64,000 nucleotides of DNA from Paraburkholderia sp. PGU19 (GTDB lineage Bacteria > Pseudomonadota > Gammaproteobacteria > Burkholderiales > Burkholderiaceae). Under the pieces are notes generated by a model, which was not told the origin of the DNA, did no database searches, and worked only from the letters and a program-made list of their open reading frames with translations. Both the position numbers and the translations under genes were made by a program. Below, piece after piece: positions 9,419 to 20,061 of this stretch (its first letter is position 1; the number at the start of each line of letters is the position of its first letter). The stretch covers positions 2,046,001 through 2,110,000 of the forward strand of contig NZ_AP023179.1 of assembly GCF_013426915.1 (NCBI RefSeq), written 5' to 3'.

Positions 9419-10258
9419 TCATTGATCCGCGAGCCAGATCAGCGCGGCCATCCGGCCCGTCTCGCGATCGCGTCGATAGGAGTAAAAACGCTCGCGTTCG
9501 GTGACCGTGCAGTGATCGCCGCCTGTCACGTTCGTGATGCCGATCTGCGCGAGACGCCAACGCGCGAGCCGCGGCAGATCCGCGAGGAACTTGCCGGCGT
9601 TCAGCGGGTGCTCGACGAAGGCGCTGGCGACGATATCGCGTTGTGCGCCGCCGACACCCTTCATGAAGGCGTCACGCACGTCTGGTCCAACCTCGAAGGC
9701 CTGCGGGCCGATGCATGGGCCGAGATAAGCATGCAGCACTGACATGTCAGTGCCCGCGAGCGACGCGACACGCTGCGCCGTATTCTCCACGACACCCGAC
9801 GCGAGACCGCGCCAGCCCGCGTGCGCGGCGCCCACCGCGCGGCCTTGCGGATCGCACAGCAGAACGGGCATGCAATCGGCGATCATCACCACGCATACCG
9901 TGCCCGTCCGGTCGGTCACGCTGGCGTCGGCTTGCATCAGCGGCTCGCCCCGCTGTGTGGCGGCCAGCACATCGTCCGCATTCACGACGGTCGCGCCATG
10001 AACCTGCGAGAGCCATGCGGCCTCATCGCGCGCTGTCAGCGTCATCAGACGCGCGCGGTTTGCTTCGACATGCGCGGGATCGTCGCCCGACTTCCTGCCG
10101 AGATTCAGCCCGCCGGGTCCATCGACGCCATCGCGCCATGTGCCGAACGGCGGCAGGCTCACGCCGCCGTTGCGCGTCGTGACGAGCGCCCGCACGCGTG
10201 GCGACACGGACCACTCGGGGCGCAGCACGTCGTTCGTGGTCAGTTCAGGCAGCGTCAT
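9419..10258 (-). CDS. pgeF: Peptidoglycan editing factor PgeF (YfiH/multicopper-oxidase-like family)
   Basis: A 279-residue protein of the YfiH family. Members hydrolyse mis-made UDP-MurNAc-L-Ser and also act on purine nucleosides; older annotation calls them polyphenol oxidase or laccase domain proteins. The zinc ligands are visible as His in [10 protein letters not shown], Cys in [11 protein letters not shown] and His in [15 protein letters not shown]. The C-terminus has [18 protein letters not shown]. Its start overlaps the rluD stop by 4 bp (ATGA), the standard translational coupling of this pair in proteobacteria. A short N-terminal extension precedes the core domain. Confidence 0.93.
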   Translation of the reverse strand: MTLPELTTNDVLRPEWSVSPRVRALVTTRNGGVSLPPFGTWRDGVDGPGGLNLGRKSGDDPAHVEANRARLMTLTARDEAAWLSQVHGATVVNADDVLAATQRGEPLMQADASVTDRTGTVCVVMIADCMPVLLCDPQGRAVGAAHAGWRGLASGVVENTAQRVASLAGTDMSVLHAYLGPCIGPQAFEVGPDVRDAFMKGVGGAQRDIVASAFVEHPLNAGKFLADLPRLARWRLAQIGITNVTGGDHCTVTERERFYSYRRDRETGRMAALIWLADQ

Positions 10259-11538
10259 GCGCGGTCGTCCTTGTCGGGTGAAGCTTCGTCGTCGGCATCG
10301 TCTTCATCGTCGTAGTCATCTTCGATCGATGCTTCGGCTTCATCATCGTAGTCGTCGTCATACTCGTCGAAATCTTCCTGGTACGCGGCTTCGTGCTCGC
10401 GGCCGAGGCCCAACGCTTCGGACAGTTCAGCGATATCGTCCGGCACGTCGGCGCGCCATTGCATCGTGCGGCCCGTGCGTGGATGAACCAGCGCGAGCCG
10501 CCATGCATGCAGCGCCTGGCGCGCGAAACCGCCGGGCAGCGGCGCCACCGAACGCTTGCCGCGCGCGCGTCCATACACCGGGTCTCCCAGCAGCGGATGG
10601 CCGATGTGCGCGCAATGCACTCGGATCTGATGCGTGCGTCCCGTCTCAAGATCGCAGTGAATCGCCGACACGGGCTGGCGCTCCCATATCGCCGAATCGA
10701 TGCGCCGGAAGTGCGTTCGCGCCGGCTTGCCCGATGCGCCCGTCACCACGGCCATGCGCGTGCGCTCGCGCGGATCGCGGCCGATCGGCGCGTCGATCGT
10801 GCCTTCGTCGCGCATGTTGCCCCACACGAGCGCGAGATAACGGCGTTTCACGGTGCGCGCCTGCAGCTGGCGCACGAGATCGGTTTGCGCTTCGAGCGTG
10901 CGCGCGACGACCATCAGCCCGGACGTTTCCTTGTCCAGCCGATGCACGATGCCCGCGCGCGGCAAGCCCGCCGCCGCGTCGCCATAGCGATGCAGCAGGC
11001 CGTTGAGCACCGTGCCGCTCCAGTTCCCGGCAGCGGGATGCACGACGAGGCCGGCCGGCTTGTTGATCACGACGAGCGTGTCGTCTTCGTAGACGATATC
11101 GAGCGGCACGGGTTCCGGCGTGAACGCGAGCTGTTCGGGCAGCAGATCGGGCACGAGCTCGATCGATGCGCCAAGCGGCACCGGCTGCCGGATTTTCGCG
11201 GGCTGTCCGTCGACGCGCACACGCTGCGCCTCGATCCAGCTTTGCAGCCGGCTGCGTGAAAACTCCGGAAAGACTTTGGCGAGCACCTTGTCGAGCCGCT
11301 CGCCGGCAAGCTCGGACGGCACCGTGACGACGCGCGGCGTTTCGTCTGCGCGCCGCGCGGAGCCTTGCTCCGCGGCGGATACAGACGGTGTGGCGAGCGC
11401 ATCATCGACGAGATCGTCGTCAAGGGTATCGGCGCCCGGGTCACCTGCCGATACGTTGGCGGGGTCGGCGCTTGGGCTATAATCTTTGTTGCTCTTCCGC
11501 GCGCCCTGACCGGGGCGCGGAGTATTGGAACGGGTCAT
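10255..11538 (-). CDS. rluD: 23S rRNA pseudouridine(1911/1915/1917) synthase RluD
   Basis: This enzyme isomerises three uridines of helix 69 in 23S rRNA. An N-terminal S4 RNA-binding domain ([20 protein letters not shown]) spans about residues 75-135. The catalytic domain has the active-site aspartate in [16 protein letters not shown]. At 427 residues it is about 100 longer than E. coli RluD: the N-terminal ~70 residues are low complexity and the last ~50 form a very acidic tail (runs of Asp/Glu/Tyr). It diverges from bamD, with only 38 bp between the two start codons, an arrangement common in beta- and gammaproteobacteria. Confidence 0.95.
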   Translation of the reverse strand: MTRSNTPRPGQGARKSNKDYSPSADPANVSAGDPGADTLDDDLVDDALATPSVSAAEQGSARRADETPRVVTVPSELAGERLDKVLAKVFPEFSRSRLQSWIEAQRVRVDGQPAKIRQPVPLGASIELVPDLLPEQLAFTPEPVPLDIVYEDDTLVVINKPAGLVVHPAAGNWSGTVLNGLLHRYGDAAAGLPRAGIVHRLDKETSGLMVVARTLEAQTDLVRQLQARTVKRRYLALVWGNMRDEGTIDAPIGRDPRERTRMAVVTGASGKPARTHFRRIDSAIWERQPVSAIHCDLETGRTHQIRVHCAHIGHPLLGDPVYGRARGKRSVAPLPGGFARQALHAWRLALVHPRTGRTMQWRADVPDDIAELSEALGLGREHEAAYQEDFDEYDDDYDDEAEASIEDDYDDEDDADDEASPDKDDRA

Positions 11539-11576
11539 CGAGACTGGGTCACCTGGACGTAAAGCTAGACTGGAAA

Positions 11577-12434
11577 ATGCGAGCCTTGAACATCATTACT
11601 CAAACTGTTCGAAAGACGGTGGCCCAAAAGCTGGCCAGGAAAGCAGCCCTCTATGGCGCTTCCATGGCGGCCGTTACGCTGGTGGCGGCCTGTCACGGCC
11701 TGCCGGAAAAGACCGACGAAACGGCCACGTGGACCAACAATAAATTATATACGGAGGCGCAAGACGCCTTGAGCGGCGGCGACTTCGGCAAGTGCGCGAA
11801 ATACTTCGAAGCACTCGAAGGCCGCGACCCGTTCGGCCACTTCGCGCAGCAGGCGCAGATCAACGTCGCGTACTGCAACTGGAAGGACAGCGAAACGGAC
11901 GCCGCCGACCAGGCCGTCAACCGCTTCATCCAGCTTCACCCGGATCACCCGGACATTCCCTACGCGTATTACCTGAAGGGCATGATCCACTTCAACGACG
12001 ATCTGGGCCTGTTCGGCCGCTTCTCGGGCCAGGACATGAGCGAGCGCGATCCGAAGTCGCTTCGCGAGTCGTATGACGCGTTCAAGGTCGTCGTCGACAA
12101 GTATCCGCAGAGCAAATACGCACCGGACGCGGCCCAGCGCATGCGCTATATCGTGAACGCGCTCGCGTCGCACGAAGTGCACGCGGCGGACTACTACTAC
12201 CGCCGCGGCGCCTATGTGGCCGCCATCAACCGTGCGCAGCTCGCGATCAAGGAATACAAGAACGCGCCCGCGATCGAAGACGCGCTGCACATCATGATGC
12301 TGTCGTATCAGAAGCTGGATCAGCCGCAGCTTGCGGACGACACGAAGCGCATCCTGGCGGGCACCTTCCCGGACAGCCCGTACATCACGGGCCATGCCCG
12401 GCCGGGCAAGGAAAAGTCTTGGTGGCAGTTCTGA
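11577..12434 (+). CDS. bamD: Outer-membrane assembly lipoprotein BamD
   Basis: An essential lipoprotein of the BAM complex that inserts beta-barrel proteins into the outer membrane, 285 residues. The signal peptide ends in a lipobox, [15 protein letters not shown], with the lipidated cysteine at about residue 41. The rest is tetratricopeptide-like helices ([21 protein letters not shown], then [15 protein letters not shown] and [16 protein letters not shown]). The ATG at 11577 was chosen because it places a basic n-region ([18 protein letters not shown]) directly before the hydrophobic core. An earlier in-frame start would run into the divergent rluD gene. Confidence 0.97.
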   Translation: MRALNIITQTVRKTVAQKLARKAALYGASMAAVTLVAACHGLPEKTDETATWTNNKLYTEAQDALSGGDFGKCAKYFEALEGRDPFGHFAQQAQINVAYCNWKDSETDAADQAVNRFIQLHPDHPDIPYAYYLKGMIHFNDDLGLFGRFSGQDMSERDPKSLRESYDAFKVVVDKYPQSKYAPDAAQRMRYIVNALASHEVHAADYYYRRGAYVAAINRAQLAIKEYKNAPAIEDALHIMMLSYQKLDQPQLADDTKRILAGTFPDSPYITGHARPGKEKSWWQF

Positions 12435-12451
12435 GCCGCCTGACCGCATAG

Positions 12452-12483
12452 AAAAACGCCACGGTTCATACCGTGGCGTTTTT
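12452..12483. terminator. Bidirectional terminator between bamD and rlmD
   Basis: A perfect 14-bp stem AAAAACGCCACGGT / ACCGTGGCGTTTTT (12452-12465, 12470-12483) with loop tcat. A-tract and T-tract on the two sides allow use by both convergent genes. Confidence 0.92.
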
Positions 12484-12542
12484 GCTTCTGGCGTCCACGT
12501 TTCCGCCTTTACACATATGGCGGACGCTTCAGCCCGTCACGT

Positions 12543-13967
12543 TCAGTCACGCTCGAAGAGCGCAATCGACTCGACGTGCGACGTGTGCGGGAACATATTC
12601 ACGACGCCCGCACCCTTCAACCGGTAGCCCGCTTCGTGCACGAGCAGACCCGCATCACGCGCGAGCGTAGCCGGGTTGCACGATACGTAGACGATGCGCT
12701 TCGGCAACGGCCCTTCGCCGCTCTGCGCAATGTCCGCGAGCGCCTTCGACACCGCGAGCGCGCCTTCGCGCGGCGGATCGATCAGGTACTTGTCGAAGTG
12801 ACCGAGCGCGCGAATGTCGTCGGCGGTGACTTCGAACAGGTTGCGGGACGCGAACGACGTGTGGCTGTCGACGCCGTTTTCCTTCGCGTTGTCGAGCGCG
12901 CGCGAAGTCAGCACTTCACTGCCTTCGATACCGACCACTTCGCGCGAGATCCGCGCGAGCGGCAGCGTAAAGTTGCCGATGCCGCAGAACAGATCGAGCA
13001 CGCGGTCCGTCTTCGCGGGCGCCAGCAACCGCAGCGCGCGGCCAACCAGCACACGGTTGATCTGGTGATTGACCTGCGTGAAGTCGGTGGGACGGAACGG
13101 CATCCGGATGCCGTATTCGGGCAGCGTGTAATCGAGTTGCGCATCGAGCGGGTAGAACGGATAGACGGTATCCGGACCCTTCGGCTGCAGCCAGAACTGG
13201 ACGTTGTGCTGATCGGCGAAATCGCGCAGGACCTGTTCGTCGGCCTCGTTGATCGGCTCCAGAACGCGCAGCACGAGCGCCGTCACCGACGAGCCGACAG
13301 CGAGTTCGATCTGCGGCATGCGGTCGCGAATCGACAGCGCTTCGACCATGTGCCGCAGCGGCACCAGCATGTCGGACACGTGCGGCGGCAGCACTTCGCA
13401 GCTCGTCATATCGGCGACGTAGCTGCTCTTCTTTTCGTGGAAACCAACCAGCACGCCGCCCTTCTTCGCGACGTTGCGCACGGTCAGACGCGCGCGGTAG
13501 CGGTAGCCCCACGACGGACCGTGGATCGGCCGGAACACGGTTTCCGGGCGCAGCTTCGACAGATGCATCAGATTGTCTTCGAGCACGCGCTGCTTGACGG
13601 CGATCTGCGCGCGAACGTCGAGATGCTGCATCGAACAACCGCCGCAGATGCCAAAAAACTTGCACTGCGGGCGGGTACGGATCACGCTCTCTTTAAGGAT
13701 ATCGACGACCTGCGCCTGTTCGAAGCTCGGCTTCTTCCGGTAGCTCGAATAGGTGACGCGTTCGCCGGGCAGCGCGCCCTCGACGAAGATGACCTTGCCG
13801 GGCGAGCCGTCTTCCGTGACGGTGCGGCCGACGCCGCGCGCTTCCATGTCGAGCGACTGGATATCGAGTTCGGGCGCCTTGAAGGGGCCAGCGGCTGCGT
13901 CTTCGCGCGCCTGCTTGCTCTTTCTGGACGAGCGCGTTTTACCAATGTGGGGGACAGTTTCGGACAC
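12543..13967 (-). CDS. rlmD: 23S rRNA (uracil(1939)-C(5))-methyltransferase RlmD
   Basis: A SAM-dependent enzyme that methylates U1939 of 23S rRNA, 474 residues. It has a TRAM domain after a short basic leader ([16 protein letters not shown]), an iron-sulfur cysteine cluster in [14 protein letters not shown], the SAM motif [16 protein letters not shown], and the catalytic cysteine in [17 protein letters not shown] placed the start at a GTG (13967) with AGGAAG upstream at good spacing. An ATG at 14030 is the alternative and would add 21 residues ([11 protein letters not shown]...) of no family resemblance. It is divergent from the adjacent EEP-family gene. Confidence 0.93.
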   Translation of the reverse strand: MSETVPHIGKTRSSRKSKQAREDAAAGPFKAPELDIQSLDMEARGVGRTVTEDGSPGKVIFVEGALPGERVTYSSYRKKPSFEQAQVVDILKESVIRTRPQCKFFGICGGCSMQHLDVRAQIAVKQRVLEDNLMHLSKLRPETVFRPIHGPSWGYRYRARLTVRNVAKKGGVLVGFHEKKSSYVADMTSCEVLPPHVSDMLVPLRHMVEALSIRDRMPQIELAVGSSVTALVLRVLEPINEADEQVLRDFADQHNVQFWLQPKGPDTVYPFYPLDAQLDYTLPEYGIRMPFRPTDFTQVNHQINRVLVGRALRLLAPAKTDRVLDLFCGIGNFTLPLARISREVVGIEGSEVLTSRALDNAKENGVDSHTSFASRNLFEVTADDIRALGHFDKYLIDPPREGALAVSKALADIAQSGEGPLPKRIVYVSCNPATLARDAGLLVHEAGYRLKGAGVVNMFPHTSHVESIALFERD

Positions 13968-14050
13968 CTGCGACTTCCTGACAGACTGTGTAAAAGTGGG
14001 ACCAAACACGAGATTGTAGACGAACGACACACACCGACGGAGATTTGACG

Positions 14051-14914
14051 ATGCGACTGATCAGCTGGAATGTCCAGTGGGGACGCAGTGCGCACGGGGA
14101 CGTGAACCTGTCGCGCACGATCGACGAGGCGCGGCGGCTCGTCGATTTCGACGTGCTGTGCCTGCAGGAAGTCACGCGCGGCTTTTCGGTGCTGGCGGGA
14201 CATCCGGGCGACGACCAGTTCGCCGAGATCGCCGACGCCCTGCCCGGCTTCACGGTGCTGGAGGCGATCGGCGCGGATTTGCCCGCACTGAAGCTCGATG
14301 CGCCGGCTGCGCCGCGGCGGCAGTTCGGCAATGCGATCGCGACGCGGCTGCCTGTCGAGCGTGTGATCCGGCATTCTTTGCCGTGGCCTGCGGATTCGGA
14401 AGCACCGTCGATGCAGCGGGTCGCGCTTGAGGCTGTGCTGCGTGCTCCGGGCGGTTCGGTACGGGTGATCGTTACGCATCTGGAGTTTTATTCGCTTAAG
14501 CAGCGGCTTGCGCAGGTTGATCGGCTGCGGCAGTTGCAGCAGGAGGCCGCGGGGCATGCGGCGCACCCTGTACCCGCCGAGAACGCTATTGGGCCTTTTG
14601 CTGATACCGGGCGGCCCGTCAGCGCGATCGTGTGTGGGGATTTCAATAGCGCATACGATAGTGAAGCCTACCGGCGGATGCTTGAGCCGCTCGACGGTAG
14701 TCCTTCTTTTATCGATGCGTGGACTGCGCTTCATCCTGGGGAGATGCCGCCGATGACGGCGGGTGTCTATGACAAGGTCCAGTGGGCGGATGGGCCCCTG
14801 ACGTGCGATTTCGCATTTGTCACCGAGGATTTGCGGACGCGGTTACGCAAGTGTGAGGTCGATGGCGCGACCCGCGCTTCGGATCATCAGCCGATTGTGG
14901 TGGAGTTGGGTTGA
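14051..14914 (+). CDS. Endonuclease/exonuclease/phosphatase family protein
   Basis: A 287-residue metal-dependent hydrolase of the EEP (DNase I/exonuclease III-like) superfamily. Family signposts are ISWNVQWG at the start, LCLQEV with the metal-binding glutamate near residue 37, the VTHLEFYS histidine block, [14 protein letters not shown], and the terminal catalytic [11 protein letters not shown]. Substrate is not predictable: members cleave DNA, RNA, phospholipids or phosphoinositides. The ATG at 14051 has GGAG at eight bases. The third quarter of the gene has looser codon use than the start. It ends at a giant palindrome that fills the gap to the convergent exonuclease gene. Confidence 0.85.
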   Translation: MRLISWNVQWGRSAHGDVNLSRTIDEARRLVDFDVLCLQEVTRGFSVLAGHPGDDQFAEIADALPGFTVLEAIGADLPALKLDAPAAPRRQFGNAIATRLPVERVIRHSLPWPADSEAPSMQRVALEAVLRAPGGSVRVIVTHLEFYSLKQRLAQVDRLRQLQQEAAGHAAHPVPAENAIGPFADTGRPVSAIVCGDFNSAYDSEAYRRMLEPLDGSPSFIDAWTALHPGEMPPMTAGVYDKVQWADGPLTCDFAFVTEDLRTRLRKCEVDGATRASDHQPIVVELG

Positions 14915-14920
14915 GTTTTG

Positions 14921-15081
14921 GTGTTTGCGACGCTGGGGTGGTTTGCTTGTGTTTGCGCTGGCATCCGCGATTCGTTAGCGTGCTTCAGGCGTCGCCCCGC
15001 ACAGGGGCGACGTTTGAAGCACGACGACATAACGCGGATGCCATCGCCAACACCAGCAAACCACCCCAGCGTCGCAGACAC
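14921..15081. repeat. Large imperfect palindrome between convergent genes
   Basis: Two arms of 78 bp (14921-14998 and 15004-15081) pair with 66 of 78 positions identical around a 5-nt loop. It fills almost the whole gap between two convergent stop codons. Its sequence (GCTGGCATCCGCG ... GTGCTTCA ... GTCGCCCC) is shared with the element at 54590-55403, so this is one member of a dispersed repeat family. Confidence 0.9.
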
Positions 15082-15090
15082 CCAAACCCA

Positions 15091-15867
15091 CTAATTATCG
15101 AACGCAGCGAGATACTCGGCCCAGTGCGGCGCCGCCTCCTGCGCCAAGGAGTTCTTCACGAGTACGATTTCATCCGCATACTCCTCCGGAGAAAACCCAC
15201 CCCGCATCAACTGAAACCGGCAATAAAGCAGATACGTATTCACGACATCCGTCTCACAGTAGTTACGAATCTCATCGATCCGTCCCGCCTGAAACGCGTG
15301 CCACACCTGCCCGCCATCCATCCCGAGCTTGCCGGGGAAACCACACAGCTTGGCAAGCGCATCGAGCGGCGCATTCGCCCGCGCCTGATACATCGCGAGC
15401 ACATCCATCAAGTCAGTATGCCGCGCGTGGTATCGGCTGATGTAGTTGTTCCACTTGAAATCGCGGTCGTCCTCGCCAAGATCCCAAAACCGGTTCGCGC
15501 GAATGCCGTTCACCAGCGCCCGGTAATTCAGCACCGGCAAATCAAAACCGCCGCCATTCCACGACACGAGCTGCGGCGTGTACTTCTCGATCGTGCGATA
15601 AAACGACTGCACGAGCGAAGCCTCGCCATCCGAAGTCGTGCCAAGCGAGCGCACCCGAAAACCATTGCTATCGCGGAACACGCATGAAATCGCCGCGACG
15701 CGCTGCAGGTGATGCGGCAGAAAATCACTGCCCGTCTTCTCGCGCCGCGCCGCGAACGCGTGCTCGGCCACTTCTTCGTCGGACATCGTTGCGGGAAGAC
15801 TTTCAAGCCGACGAATGCCGGCGACATCGGGAATCGTCTCGATGTCGAATACCAGAATAGGAGTCAT
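15091..15867 (-). CDS. DEDDy 3'-5' exonuclease, PolB-like
   Basis: A 258-residue predicted 3'-5' exonuclease of the RNase H-like PolB exonuclease family. Exo I is VFDIETIP near residue 6 (catalytic Asp and Glu). Exo II is VSWNGGGFDLPVL near residue 102, and Exo III ends with NYCETDVVNTYLLYCR, in which Tyr and Asp complete the DEDDy set. It stands alone without polymerase domains, so the role is repair or RNA/DNA trimming by inference only. It lies 6 bp downstream of rpoS and is probably the last gene of the surE-pcm-nlpD-rpoS unit. The palindrome beyond its stop may end transcription. Confidence 0.85.
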   Translation of the reverse strand: MTPILVFDIETIPDVAGIRRLESLPATMSDEEVAEHAFAARREKTGSDFLPHHLQRVAAISCVFRDSNGFRVRSLGTTSDGEASLVQSFYRTIEKYTPQLVSWNGGGFDLPVLNYRALVNGIRANRFWDLGEDDRDFKWNNYISRYHARHTDLMDVLAMYQARANAPLDALAKLCGFPGKLGMDGGQVWHAFQAGRIDEIRNYCETDVVNTYLLYCRFQLMRGGFSPEEYADEIVLVKNSLAQEAAPHWAEYLAAFDN

Positions 15868-15873
15868 CAGTGT

Positions 15874-16968
15874 CTAGAGAACAGCGTCCTTCCGAACGCC
15901 ATTGGACGCAAAGAAGCGCTTCAGACGCACCAGCGCCTCTTGCTGGATCTGGCGCACACGCTCGCGCGTGAGGCCCATTTCGTCGGCGAGTTCTTCGAGC
16001 GTGGCCGGTTCAATGTGATTCAGCCCGAAGCGGCGCTCGATCACATGACGGTGCTTGTCCGACAGCCGCGCGAGCCACGCGCGCGTCAGCGTCTCGAGCT
16101 CGCGGTGCTGCACCTCGGCATCGGGCGACTGGCTCTGGTCGTCCGACAACAGATCGAGCAGGCTGCTCGCCGGGTCGAGATCGAGCGGCGCATCGAGCGA
16201 CGCGGTGTGCTCGTTCAACGCCAGGATATCGGTGACTTCGTCCGTCGTCTTGCCCGTCAGATACGCAATGTCGTCGATGCTCGCGTCGCGGCGCTCGGCC
16301 GCTTCGCCCGAATTCATCGAATTCTTTTCGAGGTGGCGCTTCGCGCGCAACACCTGGTTCAGCTCGCGGATCACATGCACGGGCAAGCGCACCGTACGCG
16401 CCTGATTCATGATCGCGCGCTCGATGCTCTGGCGTATCCACCAGGTGGCGTACGTCGAAAAGCGGAAGCCGCGCGTCGGATCAAACTTCTCGATGGCGTG
16501 CATCAGGCCGAGGTTGCCCTCTTCGATCAGATCGAGCAGCGGCACGCCGCGATTCAAATAGCCCTTCGCGATGCTGACCACGAGCCTCAGATTGCGCTCG
16601 ATCATCACCTGGCGCGCTTCGAATTCGCCCGCCTTCGCGAGGCGCGAATAGCGCTGCTCTTCCTCGACGGTGAGCAGCGGCTTCACGCTGATCCGGTTCA
16701 GGTAGTGCTGGATCGTGTCAGCCGTGAGCTCGGCCTGCAGCAGCGCGCGGAAATCATCGGCGTCGGGCGCGGAATCGTTTGCGCTTTCGCGCCCCTCAGA
16801 TTCCTCGTCGCGACCCGACGCACGCTCTTCGGGATCGTTCGCGTTATCGAGGTCTTCGACGTTGTCGTCGTCGACCTCCGAAGCGCCAGCGTCGTCCACC
16901 GAAACAGGCGTGGCACGGCTCACGGACTCAGTCTCTGCTTGCGACGGGCGGCGCTTCGATTTCGGCAT
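15874..16968 (-). CDS. rpoS: RNA polymerase sigma factor RpoS
   Basis: The stationary-phase and general stress sigma factor, 364 residues. An acidic N-terminal extension of about 90 residues rich in Asp/Glu/Ser precedes region 1.2 ([16 protein letters not shown]). Region 2 is clear ([34 protein letters not shown]), and region 4 carries the -35 helix-turn-helix [20 protein letters not shown]. It follows nlpD by 16 bp, the classical arrangement. In related bacteria a major rpoS promoter lies inside nlpD; I did not find a motif here that proves it. Confidence 0.97.
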   Translation of the reverse strand: MPKSKRRPSQAETESVSRATPVSVDDAGASEVDDDNVEDLDNANDPEERASGRDEESEGRESANDSAPDADDFRALLQAELTADTIQHYLNRISVKPLLTVEEEQRYSRLAKAGEFEARQVMIERNLRLVVSIAKGYLNRGVPLLDLIEEGNLGLMHAIEKFDPTRGFRFSTYATWWIRQSIERAIMNQARTVRLPVHVIRELNQVLRAKRHLEKNSMNSGEAAERRDASIDDIAYLTGKTTDEVTDILALNEHTASLDAPLDLDPASSLLDLLSDDQSQSPDAEVQHRELETLTRAWLARLSDKHRHVIERRFGLNHIEPATLEELADEMGLTRERVRQIQQEALVRLKRFFASNGVRKDAVL

Positions 16969-16984
16969 GGTCGTATCGCTTGGC

Positions 16985-17923
16985 TTATTGCGGCGGCAAA
17001 TACTTCATTGGGTCGACAGGCTTACCCTGGCGGCGAACTTCGAAATGCAACATCACGCGGTCCGAATCACTGTTGCCCATTTCGGCGATCTTCTGACCTT
17101 TGGTCACCGCGTCACCCTCTTTTACCATCAAAGCACGATTATGTGCATACGCTGTGAGATACGTCGCGTCATGTTTGATGATAATGAGATTGCCGTAACC
17201 GCGCAGCCCATTTCCTGCATAAACCACGCGACCATCAGCGGAAGCCTTTACCGCTTCGCCCGCCGATCCGCCGATGTTCACGCCTTTGTTCTTCGAATCA
17301 TCAAAGCCGTTCAACAACGGACCACGCACGGGCCATGCAAATGTCACGTTGCCGTTCGACGCCGTCGCGTCGCTGGCGGCGGGCGGCGGCGTGAGCGCCT
17401 GTGCACCTGACGCGCCCGGCGCCGCACCGTAAATGGGCGGCTGGTTGGCCGCACCCGCCGACGGCGCCGGCTGCACGCCCGCAATCGGCGCGCTCTGCAC
17501 CGCGCCACCGCCAATCGGCGCCGTCGCGACACCCGGCACGACAGGTCCGCCGTTCGCGCCCGGCGGCGCCACGCGCAGCAACTGGTCGACTTCGATCTGG
17601 TTCGGGTTCGTCAGGTTGTTCCACGCGGCAATGTCGCGATAGTTTTGACCGTTTTCGAGCGCGATCCTATACAAGGTGTCGCCAGGCTTCACTCGGTAGT
17701 AGCCCGGAGGAGGCGGCCCGAGCGGCACGGCCGGCTGCGCGCCGGGCGCAGCGCCCGCCTGCGTGACGGTGCCGAGGGTGCCGGAGCGATCGACGACGGG
17801 CGCGTTATCGAGCCGCGTTGCACATGCGGCCAGGACGGACAGCATGGCCACGCAAACGCTGCGCTGAGCGACGGACAACGGGACATTCAGGCTTGTTCTT
17901 TGCATCGCGCGAAACATACTCAT
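16985..17923 (-). CDS. nlpD: NlpD-like lipoprotein with LysM and degenerate M23 domain
   Basis: A 312-residue envelope lipoprotein that in relatives activates cell-wall amidases at division. The signal peptide ends in the lipobox [12 protein letters not shown] LysM domain follows ([17 protein letters not shown], about residues 77-120), then a Pro/Ala/Gly-rich linker and a C-terminal M23 (LytM) domain. In that domain the active HxxxD site is replaced by NKGVNIGG, while YAHN and LHFEVRRQG remain, so it probably has no hydrolase activity, as in E. coli NlpD. It lies between pcm (5 bp) and rpoS. The start could be two to six codons further in. Confidence 0.93.
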   Translation of the reverse strand: MSMFRAMQRTSLNVPLSVAQRSVCVAMLSVLAACATRLDNAPVVDRSGTLGTVTQAGAAPGAQPAVPLGPPPPGYYRVKPGDTLYRIALENGQNYRDIAAWNNLTNPNQIEVDQLLRVAPPGANGGPVVPGVATAPIGGGAVQSAPIAGVQPAPSAGAANQPPIYGAAPGASGAQALTPPPAASDATASNGNVTFAWPVRGPLLNGFDDSKNKGVNIGGSAGEAVKASADGRVVYAGNGLRGYGNLIIIKHDATYLTAYAHNRALMVKEGDAVTKGQKIAEMGNSDSDRVMLHFEVRRQGKPVDPMKYLPPQ

Positions 17924-17928
17924 CGGGG

Positions 17929-19005
17929 TTAAATCACTCCGGATTTTAAGGGGACAAAGAAAACGCGATCAAGCCGCGATTCGCGCCACTGCGCGGGCCC
18001 CGTGCGCTCGACGAGCGTGAGTACCTGCGACTGTCCGTCCTGCGATCCGACAGGCGCCACGAGCCGCGCGCCGATGGCCAACTGCTCCAGCAGCGCCTGC
18101 GGCACATCGAGTCCAGCGGCCGCGATCACGATCGCGTCGAACGGTGCCGCGGCCGGCAAACCGATCCGTCCGTCGCCGTAGTGCAGACGGATGTTCGGGA
18201 TGCGCAGCGGACGCAGGTTCGTCTTCGCGCGCTCGTAAAGCGGCTTGATGCGTTCAATCGAATACACGTCGCGCGCGACGTGGCTCAGCACCGCGGCCTG
18301 ATAGCCGCAGCCGGTGCCGATTTCCAGCACGTTCGCGAGCGTGCGGCCCTGCGCGGCCAGCTCGATCATCCGCGCGACCACGGAAGGCTTCGAGATCGTC
18401 TGGTGATGGCCGATCGGCAGCGCCGCGTCCTCATAAGCCTGCGTGGCAAGGCCGGGATCGACGAACATATGGCGCGGCACCATCGCCATCGCGTCGAGCA
18501 CGCGCGGGTCCGTGATGCCGTTCGCCCGCAGCCTTTCGACCATCCGCTCGCGCACGCGTTCGGACGTCAGCGTGACCGCGCTCGTCAACGCGACGTTGGG
18601 CGCGCCCGTACGCTCGAACACCGCCGTCACGGGACGCGGCAACTGGTTGCGCGCCCCGTCATTGCGGATCGTGGTTGCGCCTTTCGTATTGACGATTGCG
18701 GACGGACTTTTTGCAATCGCGGGCGTGCGCGCTGACGAACCGGCCGCTTTCGCGTTCGAATTGAGGATGCCTGTCGCGCCCTTCGCGCCCGCCGGTGTTT
18801 TCCCTGCTACGGTGCCGCTCACGCCGCTGCGCGTGCGGCCTGATGCCTGCGCATTCAGATTAGGGATGGCCGCCTTGGACGCGGCAGGCTTGGACGCAGC
18901 CGGCTTGGCCGCACCCGCTTTCGCGCCGCGCGCGTCCGCCCGGCGCGGCTCGCGCACCAGGTCTTCGAGTCCAAGCGGAAAGCGCTTTGCGCGCTCGCCC
19001 GTCAT
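17929..19005 (-). CDS. pcm: Protein-L-isoaspartate O-methyltransferase Pcm
   Basis: This enzyme methylates isoaspartate in damaged proteins with SAM so that they can be repaired. The catalytic domain fills the last ~220 residues: [11 protein letters not shown], the [10 protein letters not shown] substrate segment, the SAM motif [15 protein letters not shown], and [20 protein letters not shown]. The total of 358 residues is far above the usual 210 because the first ~140 residues form a low-complexity Ala/Lys/Ser/Pro-rich extension. The ATG overlaps the surE stop by 4 bp, so translation is coupled and the extension is probably real. Its function is unknown. Confidence 0.94.
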   Translation of the reverse strand: MTGERAKRFPLGLEDLVREPRRADARGAKAGAAKPAASKPAASKAAIPNLNAQASGRTRSGVSGTVAGKTPAGAKGATGILNSNAKAAGSSARTPAIAKSPSAIVNTKGATTIRNDGARNQLPRPVTAVFERTGAPNVALTSAVTLTSERVRERMVERLRANGITDPRVLDAMAMVPRHMFVDPGLATQAYEDAALPIGHHQTISKPSVVARMIELAAQGRTLANVLEIGTGCGYQAAVLSHVARDVYSIERIKPLYERAKTNLRPLRIPNIRLHYGDGRIGLPAAAPFDAIVIAAAGLDVPQALLEQLAIGARLVAPVGSQDGQSQVLTLVERTGPAQWRESRLDRVFFVPLKSGVI

Positions 19006-19760
19006 GAAGTGCCGCTCCCGGCGCTCAGCCAGTCGCGCGCCGCGGGCAGCATAGCCGTATGGGTCAGATCGAGTTGCAGCGGCGTGATCGACACGAAGCC
19101 GTTGGCCACCGCGTGGAAGTCGGTGCCTTCGCTGGCGTCGCGCGCGCTGCCGGACGGTCCGATCCAGTAGATCGGCTCGCCGCGCGGATTGCTCTGCCGG
19201 ATCACCGGCTGAGACGGATGCCGCTTGCCCAGGCGCGTGATGCGCCACTCGCGCAACTGCTCGTAAGGCAGGTTCGGAATGTTGACATTCAGCAACGGAT
19301 AGCCGGGCAACGGACGCTCGAGGTAATGCGCGACGATTTCGGCGGCGACGCGCGTCGCGTCTTCGAGATGCACCCAGTCTTTATCGACGAGTGAAAACGC
19401 GATGGCGGGCACGTTGAACATGATGCCTTCCGTCGCCGCGGCGACGGTGCCCGAGTACAGCGTGTCCTCGCCCATGTTCTGCCCGTTGTTGATGCCGGAC
19501 ACGACGAGATCGGGCGTGTGATCGAGCATGCCCGTCAGTGCGATGTGGACGGAATCGGTCGGCGTGCCGTTCACGTAGTAGAAACCGTTGGCCGAGCGCA
19601 GCACCGACAGCGGGCGCGACAGCGTCAGCGAATTCGACGCGCCGCTGCAATTCTGTTCGGGGGCCATCACGGTGACATCGGCGAGCGGCTTCAGCGCTTC
19701 GTAAAGCGCAGCAAGGCCTGGCGCCAGATAACCGTCGTCATTGCTGAGTAGGATTCGCAT
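19002..19760 (-). CDS. surE: 5'/3'-nucleotidase SurE
   Basis: A 252-residue metal-dependent nucleoside monophosphate phosphatase important in stationary-phase survival. The metal-binding [11 protein letters not shown] lies at residue 6. The middle of the protein carries [15 protein letters not shown] and [20 protein letters not shown], both diagnostic. The ATG at 19760 was chosen because [10 protein letters not shown] is the universal N-terminus; a start ten codons upstream is spurious. It is the first gene of surE-pcm-nlpD-rpoS-exonuclease on the minus strand, so stress survival functions are grouped. Confidence 0.97.
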   Translation of the reverse strand: MRILLSNDDGYLAPGLAALYEALKPLADVTVMAPEQNCSGASNSLTLSRPLSVLRSANGFYYVNGTPTDSVHIALTGMLDHTPDLVVSGINNGQNMGEDTLYSGTVAAATEGIMFNVPAIAFSLVDKDWVHLEDATRVAAEIVAHYLERPLPGYPLLNVNIPNLPYEQLREWRITRLGKRHPSQPVIRQSNPRGEPIYWIGPSGSARDASEGTDFHAVANGFVSITPLQLDLTHTAMLPAARDWLSAGSGTS

Positions 19761-20061
19761 CCGGCGATTGTAACCGAGGAAACAAGGCACGCGAACGACA
19801 CAGGGGCCGTGCGCATGCCTATGCTTTCATGCAGCGCGGTATGTGTGCAGCAGCATGGTGAAAGCGCACGGTCGTTCGAGCTTGCTTTACACTGCTTCGC
19901 TATAAGGGTTCGCCAAGATGGCGACTGCTGCGTGGTTGCGTTGCTTCGCTGCGGCACACGCGTTGCATCGACCACGCGACCGGCACGCAGTCGGAAGCAC
20001 GCTTATGAACCACGCATGAACCCGCGAAGCCTGCAACGCACATTGACCGATGGGAGACACG
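19761..20061. other. Divergent intergenic region, surE / quinone oxidoreductase
   Basis: About 300 bp between divergent starts. It must hold both promoters. TATAAG at 19901-19906 on the plus strand is a possible -10 but has no good -35. No RNA gene or repeat was recognised. Confidence 0.4.

Noticed and set aside
15874..17923. Internal rpoS promoter inside nlpD
   Set aside because: It is known in relatives, but no -35/-10 pair was convincing, so it is not listed.
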